Below are positions 22,897 to 34,910 of a stretch of DNA of 64,000 nt, piece after piece (positions within the stretch are counted from its first letter, which is position 1; each line of letters opens with the position of its first letter). The DNA comes from Icerya purchasi (Eukaryota; Arthropoda; Insecta; Hemiptera; Monophlebidae): NCBI GenBank assembly GCA_039619475.1, contig CM077115.1, positions 416,462,557 through 416,526,556 of the forward strand, read 5' to 3'. The notes under the pieces were generated by a model. The model was not told the origin of the DNA, ran no database searches, and saw nothing but the letters and a program-made list of their open reading frames with translations. Made by a program: the position numbers and the translations under genes.

Positions 22897-25000
22897 TAAA
22901 CGCTGTAAAGAAGGAAAATTGAACACTAAGGATGGGGCTCCGGTTGAATAGATACAGGGAATCAGGATTTGAAAATGAAGAGAAATAATAGCCATTCCAT
23001 AGTTTAGAATAAGCAGCTGGAAACGTGATTTTATGGGATTCAAAAATGAAGCCCTTCCATCCCAAAGTGTCCAGGTATTTGTAAGAAATCAATTTGAATA
23101 GGGAGACGAAGGAAAACGTTATAAATTAGAAAGCGTACGAGACGAATTACATAACCAGTAGAGTGGAAGGAAAAATGAGGTAGCCTGCAGGACACTTTGA
23201 CCATCTGATATATTAAGGACATTCTGAGGGATGAGAAAAGAAGAAATAGAAAGAATGATCCTTAAAATAGCAGTAGAAAACTGAATAGAAGGAAGACCAT
23301 TTAATAGATTCAGAATAGCTTAGAGAAGAACAAAAAGAGGCTGCATCAACCGGAGATTTTGTCATTGAAGATCGTAAAACGATTTTGTTTAAGGCGTTTA
23401 AGTATTCTGATGTAATACCACGCTGAGGAGTAGGTTTCGGTAGTTGTAAAAAACCGGTACAGATTCAAGGAAAACCCGAAAGAGAAAAGTAGTGAGAGTA
23501 TACGGTAAAAATCGAAGAAGATAGACAAAGGTGAAGACACAGTATTTTGTTGACGATAAAAAGTGTCATTATGATAGGTAGAGGAGAACAATAATGAGTA
23601 CGGGTAAACGTTTATTACAAAAACGGTAACCCAGGCTAGACCTTCAAATGAAAAGAAGAGGAATGTGAAATTCCGCATGCAGAGCAGAGAGTTCGCAGTA
23701 GATTTTCAGGCTCTAAAGCACAGATGGAGACATATATGTATTTTAGACACGGTCGAACATAGAAGGGACCTAAAATTTCCATAAATAAAATACCGGTAAT
23801 CACGGAACAGACAAAAGAGATTTGTAAAAGATAAGCATGATCTTGGATCACTTTTTTTTTTTTTTCTTAATTTTAAAATAAGTTTGTGGGTCTCAATGAG
23901 CAAGTATGCCCGTTGTGTGAGTGCCCGACACACGTATTATCGTTTATTCGGGTTGAACACTTTACAAATTTATACATCCTTATTATACAATTGAAATTAT
24001 ATAAACCTTAATTTCTTAGTAAATATATATAACATAACTTCCCCAATTAATGTGGGAAATGGATTAATAAGATTGAGTCTTTTGAAGGGTGACAATTATG
24101 GAGAGCTGATGTGATTCTGGAATGAAAGATCGACTACTATCCAGAAAGACATCGAAATCAACGAAAGGAGGAATTAAGAGAGATCGAACTATTATTTAGT
24201 GTAAAAGGTTAATTAGAATGAAAAGGGCGCGATATAAAAACGACAATAGGCGACTTGTGTAGGAAAGATAAAAAGCTAAATGTTGGACGAAACATTTGTT
24301 AATGATATTAAGGAAATTTGTAGTTGGGAGTTTTATATCTTCTTGCGAAAAATAAGAGAGGATGTGGTCGGCAGAAAAAAGAAGGGAAAGGAATTTAAAG
24401 GCAAAGAAGCGGTATTGATGAAGTAGTAGTGGTTGAACAAGAATTGGGCTAAGGCGGGAATGTTGTGGTAATCAACAAAGTATTCACCTAGCGACGGCGG
24501 TGTAGAAACGAAAGAAAAAAATGGCTGTTCCTATAATTCAAATTATATCAGAGTAGGATGGTGGATATTGCCGAAGGTTATGAAGATGGCAACAAAAGGA
24601 GCAATAAGAAATGTCGCGTAAACATCTGCCAAAAATGTAATAATACAGTTGGGGCCCTGATTATGTTCGAGCCACCAAAAACAAGACACCTCCGTTGAGA
24701 AAACTTTCGAAAAGCTTCCTTAAGCGAAATGCTTGCTGATTTTTGAGGAATTCAAGAAGAATCGAATGGATAAATCGGAACGACTTTTGAAAATGGGAAA
24801 GGAAATCACTCTTGTTCCGGGAACGGAAATAGAAGAATTTCGTAAGTACGTTTTTCCAGTTCGATGAAGGTGAACGGAGAGAGAGGCCAAAAAATATGAC
24901 GAGATGAAAGAAAATGCGTTTAGGAAGAAGATTACGGGTAAAAGGATGAAGGGAAAGAGGGGTTTTGAAAGCCTCGATTATTCTTCAAATTTGAGAAATA
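22218..25000 (-). mobile_element. Decayed minus-strand I/Jockey-type LINE with RNase H
   Basis: The T-run at about 22218-22236 is the poly(A) end; the adjoining minus-strand sequence CTGGGTAATGCCCTCGACTGG is the shared tail of the family, cf. CTGGGTAAAGGTCC. At 23180-23340 the minus strand reads an RNase H-like block (FSTAILRIILSISS, then ISDGQSVLQAT), comparable to IFTDELMTILRAI and IADSMSAL at 61 kb. A possible degenerate FADD region (FLADVYATFL) lies near 24630. The whole stretch is purine-rich on the plus strand, like the other antisense copies. The upstream limit is uncertain. A (GA)n tract sits at 22852-22888. Confidence 0.55.
22852..22888. repeat. (GA)n microsatellite
   Basis: About 18 GA units inside the antisense LINE stretch. 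The open frames through it (Arg-Glu or Leu-Ser repeats) are artefacts of the repeat. Confidence 0.95.
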
Positions 25001-28000
25001 GGAGTACAGTCGAACTTTTTCATGCACTTTTTTTAACCGTTTTAAGAATAAATCTATCTCCAGCATTTTAATGAGACCGAGTTAAACGAAAAGATCAGAC
25101 TAAAAAGAGAAAAATTGCGCAACTCGTAATTGGGAGGAATATAGAGACCAGCGGATCTGGAAGAATAGTTAGGAACGGACATAAAAATTAGGAGGAAATA
25201 TAACGTTTGGGCCTTCTCCCTCATGGGCTATAAACTGGATTATAGCAGGGTTTGAAATATCAGCAAAAATTAAAATTCGCTGATATTTTCGATCTCCCGG
25301 TAAGAAACGTTTTGAAAACTCACGATTTTGCGAATCTTGACTTGATTTTTAAAAACTCGACGCAAGAAAGGTCTAATAGTGGTTACCGCGGCGGTAATGA
25401 AAATATAGAAAAGCCGTTCAACAAGAAAGGAAACATTCTGCGGAGACTACCGCCAGCGCATAGGATATTTTTGCTGCAACGTGAAGCACGAAAGCGGCCA
25501 AAAGGGAGACAGTTAGGTTTACGGATAATTTAAATTTAACTCGGGAGAAACCGTAAAAATGAATACAGGGTGGGAGAATAAAACTCGTAAATTCGATCTC
25601 AACAGCGGAAATGGAAACATATCGTCGTCGGTTGTACGTTTTTGTACAGTTCGGCGAGCAGTTCGCAATAGCGGATGAAAAAGTTCTCTAAAACGGTAAG
25701 ACTGATGCGAATATCGCGAATTATATAACAAATTGGAATAAGAGAGATTGTGCGGAATATGCCGGAATACTGAGTTCTTTACGGATCGGAGATTAAAAAT
25801 TTATCAGCAGTCGTCGTAGATATAAAATTTAAGTTTTCACCAGAGGGAGATATAAGAGAGAGACACCACTGATTCTTTATTATGATGACGCCGTGAGACG
25901 AAGGGAGGCTGTGTAATATTTTTACTTTTTTCCCCCAGATTTTCGACTAAGATAATTCCAACACGGTGCTCGAGAAAAGTGACGATAATACGGTTAGGTT
26001 TATTAAGTACGTGCGGGAGGATTGGCCGTGGTATTGGAGATAATAGAAATACCCGTGTCGACGGACTTATTAATATTCTCTGAAGAGGCAGTATTGTTCT
26101 TCAAATTAGGTAAACCGGACGAGGACGGAGACGATAATTGCCGAGCAGTTTTATTTGTTTTGTTTGCAGTTTTGACTTGTGCGACGGCGGGCGGGGGCGC
26201 TCGTGACACTTTTATTTACAGTACCATCGAGAGGGGGATCAGCGGGAGATTTACCTTGCCCTCAAACTAATCCGGCATTAATTTAAATTAGCGATGAATT
26301 CGGAAATTCGATAACGACGAAGTGAAAAATGATAAAAATGAACGAAATAAAATGAAACAATAGAAATAAAAATAGAAGCAGATAATGCAGTTAAATTAAA
26401 CGATCTTGCCGACTTATTCAACAGATAATTCGTAACGCGTGGGTTGCAAAATAAATGAGACACTCTGTACACTTATTGTTAGTTAACCGTTCGATCTGAT
26501 TTTCGCGCTGTCGCTGCATCAGTGTGCTTCTGAATTATAGCGACTCGCTTACATTTAAGAAATACTCATTGCCGGACAAGACCGATTAGCAGCGTCTTTT
26601 AGATTATTCTACAGCGACCTAAAAACTGTCTCTTTGATTAATCTCTGCTGTTGTCGAAGTAATGGTAGAGTTGTTCTTTTTGTTTCTCTTAATTTGGGCT
26701 TCGGTAACGGAAGATTCACACCGTGTGTACACTTCGGGCATTCACGGAAACACATTCCGTGGTGATTTGCGATATTATACCGAGTTTTTTTTTTCTTTTT
26801 TTTTTTTCGTTAACTGTGACCGGGGGAGGGGGGCATCGCTGAAAACCTCGCCATCGTCCATATCGAAAAATGTGTTACGAATGCGCCAGTGCCATCGACT
26901 GGTTCCGCATGCTTAAAGTGTGTCGTCCGCGCGTATGCTTTTATTAGAAGAGGGAATTTATTTTCACTTCACTTTAGCGAATGCCGCGCTGCACAACCTG
27001 TGCATTTCCGAAACGAACGAATTTCGAAGTGAGGGGAAACTGAAGGGAAAGAGCACTTCTCGGAGAAGGCGGCAGTCGATAAAGAAGGAGCAAGAGGCCC
27101 GGCCTGGCTAAAAATAAAAACCCATTTCGAGCGGGCTTGTGTGTTTATTTTAAATCAGGCCGCTGATGAAAAATAAACAGAAAGATGCTGTGACGAAATG
27201 GTAGACGCATCATTAATGGCTCGCATTACCCTAAAAAACGGATTAACGCGGAGCGAGCAGGGAAAATGGGATTTTCCACTACGGACAGCCCCGGTAGCGG
27301 CGCTATGTCAACATAAATAATTTCCCGCTAAGCTCATGTGCTACTGGTGGCCAGAGTTTATTTCGGTTTAATGAAATTTCAGCTCTGTGTCTATCGCTTT
27401 CGCAGAACCAATTTCCCCGATAGTAACACGAAATTCTGTCTGCATGTCGGTCCAATTTATTACGCTCAGAAAGTTTCCCGTAATATCGCGAAAAACTTTT
27501 CACGTCGATGGAGAAAATTCTCATCGATCGACCAGCGGCGGTCCTTTTAATTTAGCGCGCTTTCCGCGCCGAGCTCCGACGACGAGGCCGGTCGGAGTGG
27601 TCACTAATTTCGGGACCGAGTGCGCCATCTGTTGCCGTTAACCGCGCAAATTATGATCTAGCGTCAGCCTCCGTGGCGCCAGTAATTAACTTTTCCCATC
27701 GACGACGGAAGAAGAAAATTGTCTCTACGAATGATGCGTTACTGCCGAATGCCGATCACGACGATGGAACTTTTTCGAGGACCCCCCTACCGCTTATTAA
27801 AAAGTCGACCAACTCTCTTTTCTACTGCACTTTTACGACGATCAATATGAAGTTCACCGTGAGAAGGAAAATTAAGATTTCGCGCGTTTTAATTTCCGCC
27901 GGATCAACTGAACAGTCGCGACGATAATTATTTGCAAAAACCAAGCTCGGATTTTAGCCACCCCCGGAAAAAAGTTCCTTACCAGGGAATCTCTTCCGAA

Positions 28001-28759
28001 ATACACGCCGAAAATGAATCGTCTTTCGAAGTGTCAGAATTATGTAAATTGAATTTTTTCTCCGCGGATCTTTGGCTAGAAAGTTTCCTAACGTTATGGT
28101 ACAGAGGATGAGGTGATATGCGACTGGAGTCTCATTGGGTGCGAAGAAGGCTAGCGATGTTGACCGGTATGGGGATTGTCGTCTCGCTTTTTATTATATG
28201 TTTATAATTTTTCCCCATTTGCGATATAGTAGTATTTTCAATCAGCATCTGCCTTTTTAACGACGGGCAGCTCATTCTAAATTATGTTTATTTACGATTT
28301 GCAATTACTCCCCTCCGAAGAAAAAAAAAAAACAGCAAAAAAACTTTTGCACGCTATTTTTTTTTTTTCAAATCAATTAGCCGTGTTAATAAAACTCGCG
28401 ATTAAGTCCAAACGCTTATTCCTAGAATCGAATCAGGCTGCAAACTTTTCTGAAGGCAAATTAGAAACACCAAACGGGAATTGTAAAGGATAAAAAATAA
28501 TTCAAGAATTTCAAACTCATCTACGTTGGACTTTTAGGGAAATTTGAAAATTTTACGCAAAAATGTGCGCGAATTTACAAGGGGCGCGCGCTCTTTATCC
28601 ACTCTCGAGGATTGAGATGAGCCTACAAGTTAATTATGGTCGCGCGGCTAATTAATTTCCAAAAACTATCAGTATCGTTGAGACATCCTAAACGTTACTC
28701 GGCATTTCTCTCTTGAACATGCCGGTTTTTCTCCTCAGATTTCTGTTCAGCCAGTGCCA

Positions 28760-28792
<33 letters not shown>
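28760..28792. repeat. (AAT)n microsatellite
   Basis: About 11 units of AAT in otherwise non-repetitive sequence. Confidence 0.95.
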
Positions 28793-28793
<1 letters not shown>

Positions 28794-29496
28794 TGAGAGG
28801 AGATCTCCTCTTCCGATTCCACTTTTTTTTTCTTTTTTAATTTTATCCGCGTCCTTTCTTCTTTCTCCTGAAAGTCACCATTCCGGTACAACGATGATAT
28901 CCGGACTTATCTGGACTCTTTTGTTGACGGTTGCTTGCGAACGAGTGAAATTATCCGTGCTAGAAAGTTACTTGTCAGCGCGAAATAACGTGAAGATGTG
29001 ACAGTCGCCGGTCGCCCCATTTACGAACAGGGGGTTACATTAGCAGAAAAATCACCGGAGGAACGTCATAAAGCCGAGCAGCGTTGGTTCTCGTGTTCAG
29101 AGGCGGTGGCTGCGTGTATCCGTGCGTGCGTTAAATACTTTAAAAAGTTTCGGCTTTCGGACTGGCACTGTGCGCGACTTTGATGAGCTGGAAGCGTTGT
29201 ACTTGTCCAGCGAAGATCGGCCAGCCGATGCAGTAAATTACCGGCTATCGAGAACAGCGGGAGTCGGCAACGACATACGGCGTTAACGCGAAACGAACAC
29301 GATATATCATTTAGGCAATCGGCCACCGCAATCGCCAGTGACGACCGCGGAAGTTCATCGTCGGCTCCTACACGAATCTCTCTTTCTGTATGAAAGAGTT
29401 GACGAGCGATTTCGTTCGCCTCCGCGAATTTCCCGAGACGCTCGCGCGCAAATTAATCGGCCAATGATAAAGCGAAATAAAAGTAAAAGACATAAT

Positions 29497-29523
29497 CAGC
29501 AGCAGCAGCAGCAGCAGCAGCAG
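29497..29523. repeat. (CAG)9 microsatellite within a short open frame
   Basis: Nine CAG units, followed by four more CAG units at about 29533-29544 after a short interruption. In the plus-strand frame 29338-29565 they would read poly-Gln (RHNQQQQQQQQQ...REQQQRQ). The rest of that 75-codon frame has no recognised domain. It could equally be 5' UTR or chance. Confidence 0.85.
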
Positions 29524-30049
29524 CCGAGAGAGCAGCAGCAGCGGCAGATGGAAATTGGTCGGTGACGGATAAAGTTTCAGGGAGCAAAGAGCGAACCAGA
29601 ATCGAACAATATCAATCAGTAAATTAACCCGGAGCGCAAACTTTCCCAATTTGTAATGAGAGCCTCGCGAAATCCGACCTCTCCTTCGCAAACTCGATTA
29701 CCTTCCGCCCGGTTTCTGTCAAAGTTTCGACGCCCTGAAACACTTCCAGTCGCCGATAATGCAGCGCACGAAGATTCCTTTACACCTCAGTCTCATGTCA
29801 GACTCAGCTACAACTTGAAAAAAGTATCGAAACTTTTCCGCTATTATTTCTTAATTTCTTTGTGTACTAGTGTAAGCCCTCCGACGAGAAAAGCATAAAA
29901 TAGGAAAAAAACCAGCAAAAACTTAGAACTCTTTCCTTTACTTTTTCAAGCTACCAGCTTCGTTGCAGATAAACATGAACAATGTTACAACGTAAGAAGA
30001 TGTTTATTTTTTTTTGTATCGTTAGATTAGCACGCTCCATTGCTATACA

Positions 30050-30225
30050 AACTCGAATAGTGGGAAAAATGTTCAATAGACTAATTGTAAGTAAGGCGAA
30101 TCCTACTAACAGTGTCGTGGCATCCTTTTTATTATTAAACCCAACACGGGCCTTTGTCAGAATCGACGAAGCGGCCAATTTCTTCCCTTTACTTATTTCT
30201 CTGGTATAACCAATGATTTTAGGTT
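30050..30225 (-). mobile_element. SINE-like repeat, possible copy 3
   Basis: On the minus strand, ATTGGTTATACCAGAGAAAT followed by AAGTAAAGGGAAGAAA aligns with ATTGGTTATACCGGAGAATT and the following AAAG-rich part of the 34.7-kb copy. Only about 45 bp align well, so both the extent and the membership are tentative. The left end abuts the TA tract of the next feature. Confidence 0.35.
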
Positions 30226-30226
30226 A

Positions 30227-30412
30227 AGTATATATATATATATATATATATATAGCTATATATATAGCTATATAATGTATATATATATATAAAACTCGGC
30301 CATTTTGGCCTCGCAAGGGCAGTGCCCCGTGACCCCTCTTGCTTATATTTGTGTCTCTTTCGCTTCTATACTTTGTATAAAATGATCAAAATTTACAACG
30401 TAATTCTTAGGT
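30227..30412 (+). mobile_element. (TA)n-flanked repeat family, copy 2, left part
   Basis: A long TA tract (30227-30290, with two GC interruptions) leads into ACTCGGCCATTTTGGCC at 30294, the GGGC...GCCCC hairpin, GACCCCTCTTGC and ATGATCAAAATTTACAACG, ending in TAATTCTTAGG. The sequence then departs from the short copies for about 640 bp. Family-type central sequence resumes at 31045. Confidence 0.7.
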
Positions 30413-31044
30413 CAGCCACAGTTTTATATAATAAAAAAAAAAAATACAACCAATAATTTATACTATAAATTTTATTACCGAAACAACTTAACATACTAAA
30501 ACACGTATAAATAATACTTTTTTTATGTTTCGATGGTATTATTAAATTAGCCATATATAGTCTTTACACGCTTCTCCCCTATGGTGGGACTTCTTATTCA
30601 TCAACTTGTACAGTAATAAGAAGTGTATTCATTACGTTAAGGCAAACGTGAATTGCGGAAACGAAAACGGGACGACGGACTGTGCAATAGCGAAGAATTT
30701 CCCACATTCATACGTGATAATACGCATTTTAGTTCGAAAACAACAAATGTAAAAAAGTTTGAAGCGTTTGATAGCATTTCAAGTCAACCGCCTCCTCTGT
30801 TATAACATATTAATAAAAAATAATAAGAAAAAAAAGTTATCCAAAGGGACACTACATTTTTTCACGTTTTTTGACAAATACTCTATTTATGTTCACCGAC
30901 TTTCATCATTACTCACATAGCACCTAAGTTGAAGACAAAGAATCAGTAAAATCGGTCTAACATATATAAATATGAGTCATGCGCAAACAAATATAAAAAA
31001 AAAAACATAGCGGCGAACGTATAACTTCTTTCTTTTTGGAAGTC

Positions 31045-31120
31045 GTTGAAAATTAAAATATAATAAACGTTACATAAAATAGGGACATTTTTTGGGACAT
31101 TTTTCCGTTAAATAAAATTG
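31045..31120 (+). mobile_element. (TA)n-flanked repeat family, copy 2, central part
   Basis: AAAATATAATAAACGTTACA, then ATAGGGACATTTTTTGGGAC, then TTTTCCGTTA, as in the centre of copies 1 and 6 and in the same orientation as the left part at 30.3 kb. Its right end is replaced by copy 3, which begins at the ATATATTA at about 31122. Confidence 0.6.
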
Positions 31121-31362
31121 GAATATATTAATTACAACGTAATTCTTAGGCTACTCCCCATTAGGGAAATTTTATGTAACGTTTGTTATATTTTATAGGA
31201 TTTTTGATTATGTTATTATATTCATATCGGCCGATTTAAAATAACATTGTAAATTTTGATCATTTCATACAAAATATAAAAGAGAAAGAGACAGAAATGT
31301 AAGCAAGAGGAGTCAAGGGGCACAGCCCCATGCGTGGTTAAAATGGCCAAGTTTATATACAT
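31121..31362 (-). mobile_element. (TA)n-flanked repeat family, copy 3
   Basis: A short, minus-strand copy. Its end reads TTAATTACAACGTAATTCTT followed by AGGCTACTCCCCATTAGG, nearly identical to the right end of copy 6 (CTAATGGGGAGTAGCC then TAAGAATTACGTTG). The other end reads GGGGCACAGCCCC, then AAATGGCCAAGT and a short TATATA. It has almost no central minisatellite, only one unit (ATTTTATGTAACG). It lies at the end of copy 2 in opposite orientation. Confidence 0.75.
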
Positions 31363-32033
31363 GTGACAGTGACTCGAATCCGGAAAACAGAGGACAAAGA
31401 CACGTCGTATGGTCGTAAAATTATTCGTGTTCATCGATACTGCAATGATTTAATCGCAGATGACTTTTTCTAATAAGTTTTTGATTCCTCCAAACTTGTC
31501 TCGTTGACTTTCGCGATTCCCGTTTTTGTTAAAATTGTAGTAAGCGCACGATCCGAATCGTAGCGTAAAAGTCACATTGTTTTAATGTCTACGAATGCGA
31601 GTTGTTTTCACTTTTTGTATCGTTTAATTATCGAAAAATAGAGTCATATTGCTAACGGCGCTAAAGAGCTATTACGACGAAGCAAAGTCACTGATATTTT
31701 ATAGGAATAGCGAAGAGTTGCAAAATATTCTCATGCGAGGAGACACAACTATTAAAAAAAGATATTGGCCGGTTTTACAGTTGAATATTAAACGGTTTAA
31801 GTATATTTCATCAGCTGTGTGGACGGGAGACCGTAAGTCATAAAAGCTCTGCAGAATAACTCTGATTGAGTAAATAAATAAATACGCGCAACGGGTGTAT
31901 TATGAAATTATAAACAGGAGAATAAAAGCGTTGGTCCGGCAGCTTTTTTTTTTTTGCGGCGAGGAGAAAATTTATGAACACCGATTTCACAAATGTCGTA
32001 TTCCTTTTTTAAAGATTTTTCAACTGAATGTTA

Positions 32034-32035
32034 TA

Positions 32036-32093
<58 letters not shown>
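32034..32093. repeat. (TTA)n microsatellite
   Basis: About 19 TTA units. The poly-Ile frame through it is an artefact. Confidence 0.95.
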
Positions 32094-32095
<2 letters not shown>

Positions 32096-32099
32096 ACTC

Positions 32100-34600
32100 A
32101 TTTTTTCCCCATTATCTGGAATCGGGGAATTACGATTGATGCAATTATTTTTATATTTATTAATGTAATCGATTTTAAATAAATCTTTAATACTATCGAA
32201 AGTGAGTGTATGTTTATTATTAATAGTATGTTTAGCCTCGGTGGATTTGCTAATATAACCCTATTTTATTGCGCGCATTTAAATTATCAATAATCGACTT
32301 TCATAATCAATTTTTCGATTTATATAATCGACTATTATAATCGATTTTATTTTAATTGTTCGATGCTTATATTTATTTTAATTTTTAATAAACATTCCGC
32401 CATCACTTTGAAATGCGACGATATATTAATTTTAATTAATAAAAATTGTTTCATATATATATGTATTTATTTAATAAATCATAATTTGTATTGCTGAAGT
32501 TATCTTTAACGGGGCGCAAAGCTTAAAAAAGGGAAAATATTTTTGTCGCATAATTTAATGAAGGGGAAAAAATTAAAAAAAAAATCATTCGTTGTAGTAT
32601 ACTGTTATATTCTATGTAAATTTTACTCCGTATGCTGTTGAAAGGTGGATATTTTAAATGAAATAAAGCGGTTAGAACCGATTTACCGAGACAGGCCACG
32701 AGCAGCGAAGGGTAAATAATGATTTTAAAAAAAATTACGACTACCAAAATACGTTTCAGAATTTGAGATATTTCTGTAGAGTAAATTTATGCTTTTTACG
32801 TAACATGCGGAAAACACGTATTAATAGCAAAAAGTTGTTTATAATTTTTTTCTAAAAATTCACGTTCAATTAAAAAAAGGAAAGAAAACCCGATGAATAA
32901 ATTACGAAACGTTAGGTACGGCTTACATCGAAACAGAGAACACTACTAATACTAAACCGGCGGATGATATACCGGTGCGATAAATATGGGATGATGATTC
33001 GGTTCGGTCGCGCGTCTCTTTGCATATTCGAAAAAGTTTCACTGTCGAGAACAGTGACGAAGTGAACATGGCGGCACGCACAAACTTTCACTCTGAGCGA
33101 CGGGCTTAAACGTTTTCTGATTATTTAATCCATCATCCGGCCGATTAAGGAATAGTTCTGGCCGGCTTTTCCGGTTAATTGCTTTAACGACTTCGAATTT
33201 AAACGAGGCAACCGTGTTTATTTAACTCTTTTCTATCGCGATTTTTCTCGAAAACGTTTCCCGCTCATTTATATTTCATCGCCACCGTAGGTCCTAAATT
33301 TAACCGATCATTAACAACACGTTCACTACCACCAGAGTTTCGGGTGACTTTTGAATGCGCGACACCACCGATTTTTTTTAACGCGATTCTAGAGACTTTT
33401 CCTAGTAGTGTGTAGCTTCTGTCGTGTGTGTGCCCCGAAGCTCTACCGCGAAGGAAAAACCACCACGATGCGAACCTGTCGAAAATGAACATTGAGTCGA
33501 AATCGACAGACGCAAAAGAACTCTGGCAAACAGCTATCACAATGAATTGACTCGGTTTCGCACGGGCCAGAATTTTCAAAAGCTTCTAATAAATCTCTTT
33601 TTTTTTTCTTTTTAATAATAACTTTTATTAGACTTTCTAATAAATCTCCATTGCAATCAGTAGTTTGCACTGCTAACTAATTTCGACGAAAAACTTCCAG
33701 AGACGACAAACAATGATAACCAATATCCGTATCTTTTTTACTTTTTCCTTTTTTCCTCTTTTAGGCGCGTTATCTATGAACATAAATAATCCGGGTATAG
33801 GTGAAATTCTTAAAAGTTTCAATGCGCGCTAGCGAAGTCGCGAACACCACATTGCATTAATCAACTAGGTAGCTGGCTCTGCGTATAAATCTAAAGCCGA
33901 ACTTAAAGTGTAAGGCCGGAATCTGGGCTTCTGTCTTCTACCTTAAAGACGACAGTTTTCTACGGAGAAAAAAACAAGGTGAAACAAAGATCAGCGTGAA
34001 AAATAACAGTCCCGCCAGTAAATAATGTTACCACCGCAGAGGGGAAAAAACAACCGTGTCTGTTATTAAATTTGCTAGCCATTAAAAATATTCTCACGGT
34101 GATCTCCGGGAACTGTTATCGAGTGGAACTGTTATTAATAGGAAAGGGAGAGATTTAACAATGAAAACGAGAATAGCGAGTATGCGAAACACTAGAGAAA
34201 ATCGATTATTATTCGTACTATTTCATGTTATTCGTCGGATTATCGATTAATTTTTCTCTTTATACGGATATAGCTTTTTTCTTCCTTTTTTTCTTTTTCC
34301 TTAAATTAAATTGACCGTACTTTGTCACGCTTAAAAAGTATTTCAACGAAATGCACGCGATTGCTCGAAATTTCTTCCAATTAATAATAATTTTGATTTT
34401 ATCGCAATATGTGCCCTTTCTAGTTTAGTTCATTACAACACTGCCACCGAGACGACGCTATATAGTGCTACTATGTACTTAAAAGCAGAATCGAACATAC
34501 TGATAAAAGGTTAACGATGCACCAGAGTATTATTGATATTTGTTAAATTTCCGCAAACTATGTAATATGAATAATAATGAAACATTAGACAAAAAAAAGT
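32100..34600. other. No gene recognised; partly CpG-rich single-copy sequence
   Basis: AT-rich to about 32900, then more balanced sequence to about 34150. No coding family or RNA gene is recognisable. A short (AAAGT)n tract lies at about 34597-34622. Confidence 0.4.
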
Positions 34601-34654
34601 AAAGTAAAGTAAAGTAAAGTAAGTCCCGTGTAATATCCTTGATAAGGTATCATG

Positions 34655-34910
34655 AATTGTGAAGTTAAAAGCTTTCCATAATGCACTTAATGCATTTAAA
34701 GAGAATATTAAGGCTTGTTCCTTTCTACTTTTGGATTATCCGCCTTTACTTTCCCCCACATAATTCTCCGGTATAACCAATATTCAATTTCAGATTAGCT
34801 ACATATACCTGAAAGTGACCTCTCTGGATATCCGGAACGAGACAAGTCATGACACCTCTGATTTAGTAGCCAAGCACGTTAACCACTACGGACTATTTTA
34901 CTGAAAATAT
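34655..34910 (-). mobile_element. SINE-like repeat, copy 2, tRNA-related head
   Basis: On the minus strand it starts with TAGTGGTTAACGTGCTTGGC, which resembles a tRNA D-arm/A box, followed about 40 bases later by a degenerate B-box-like stretch. The body contains TAATCTGAAATTGAATATTG and GGTTATACCGGAGAATTAT, shared with the copy at 2.07-2.31 kb. It ends in GCATTATGGAAAGCTTTT. The family looks like an old tRNA-derived SINE of about 240-250 bp. Confidence 0.6.

Larger units (their letters stand above)
25000..29950. other. CpG-richer region without recognisable transposons
   Basis: Compared with the rest of the window, this region has more CG dinucleotides and few repeat signatures. Segments around 26000-26250, 26820-27120, 27240-27950 and 28900-29800 look single-copy. 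None gives a recognised protein. It could hold untranslated exons, a promoter, or enhancers of the surrounding gene. I cannot place a start site or exon. An (AAT)n tract is at 28760-28792 and a (CAG)9 tract at 29497-29523. Confidence 0.35.

Noticed and set aside
22780..23092. Ser-Leu and Arg-Glu repeat frames
   Set aside because: Translations of a (GA)n tract on either strand within antisense LINE sequence.
29338..29565. Poly-Gln protein
   Set aside because: The CAG run creates the Gln tract; the rest has no domain, splice or start context that I can support.
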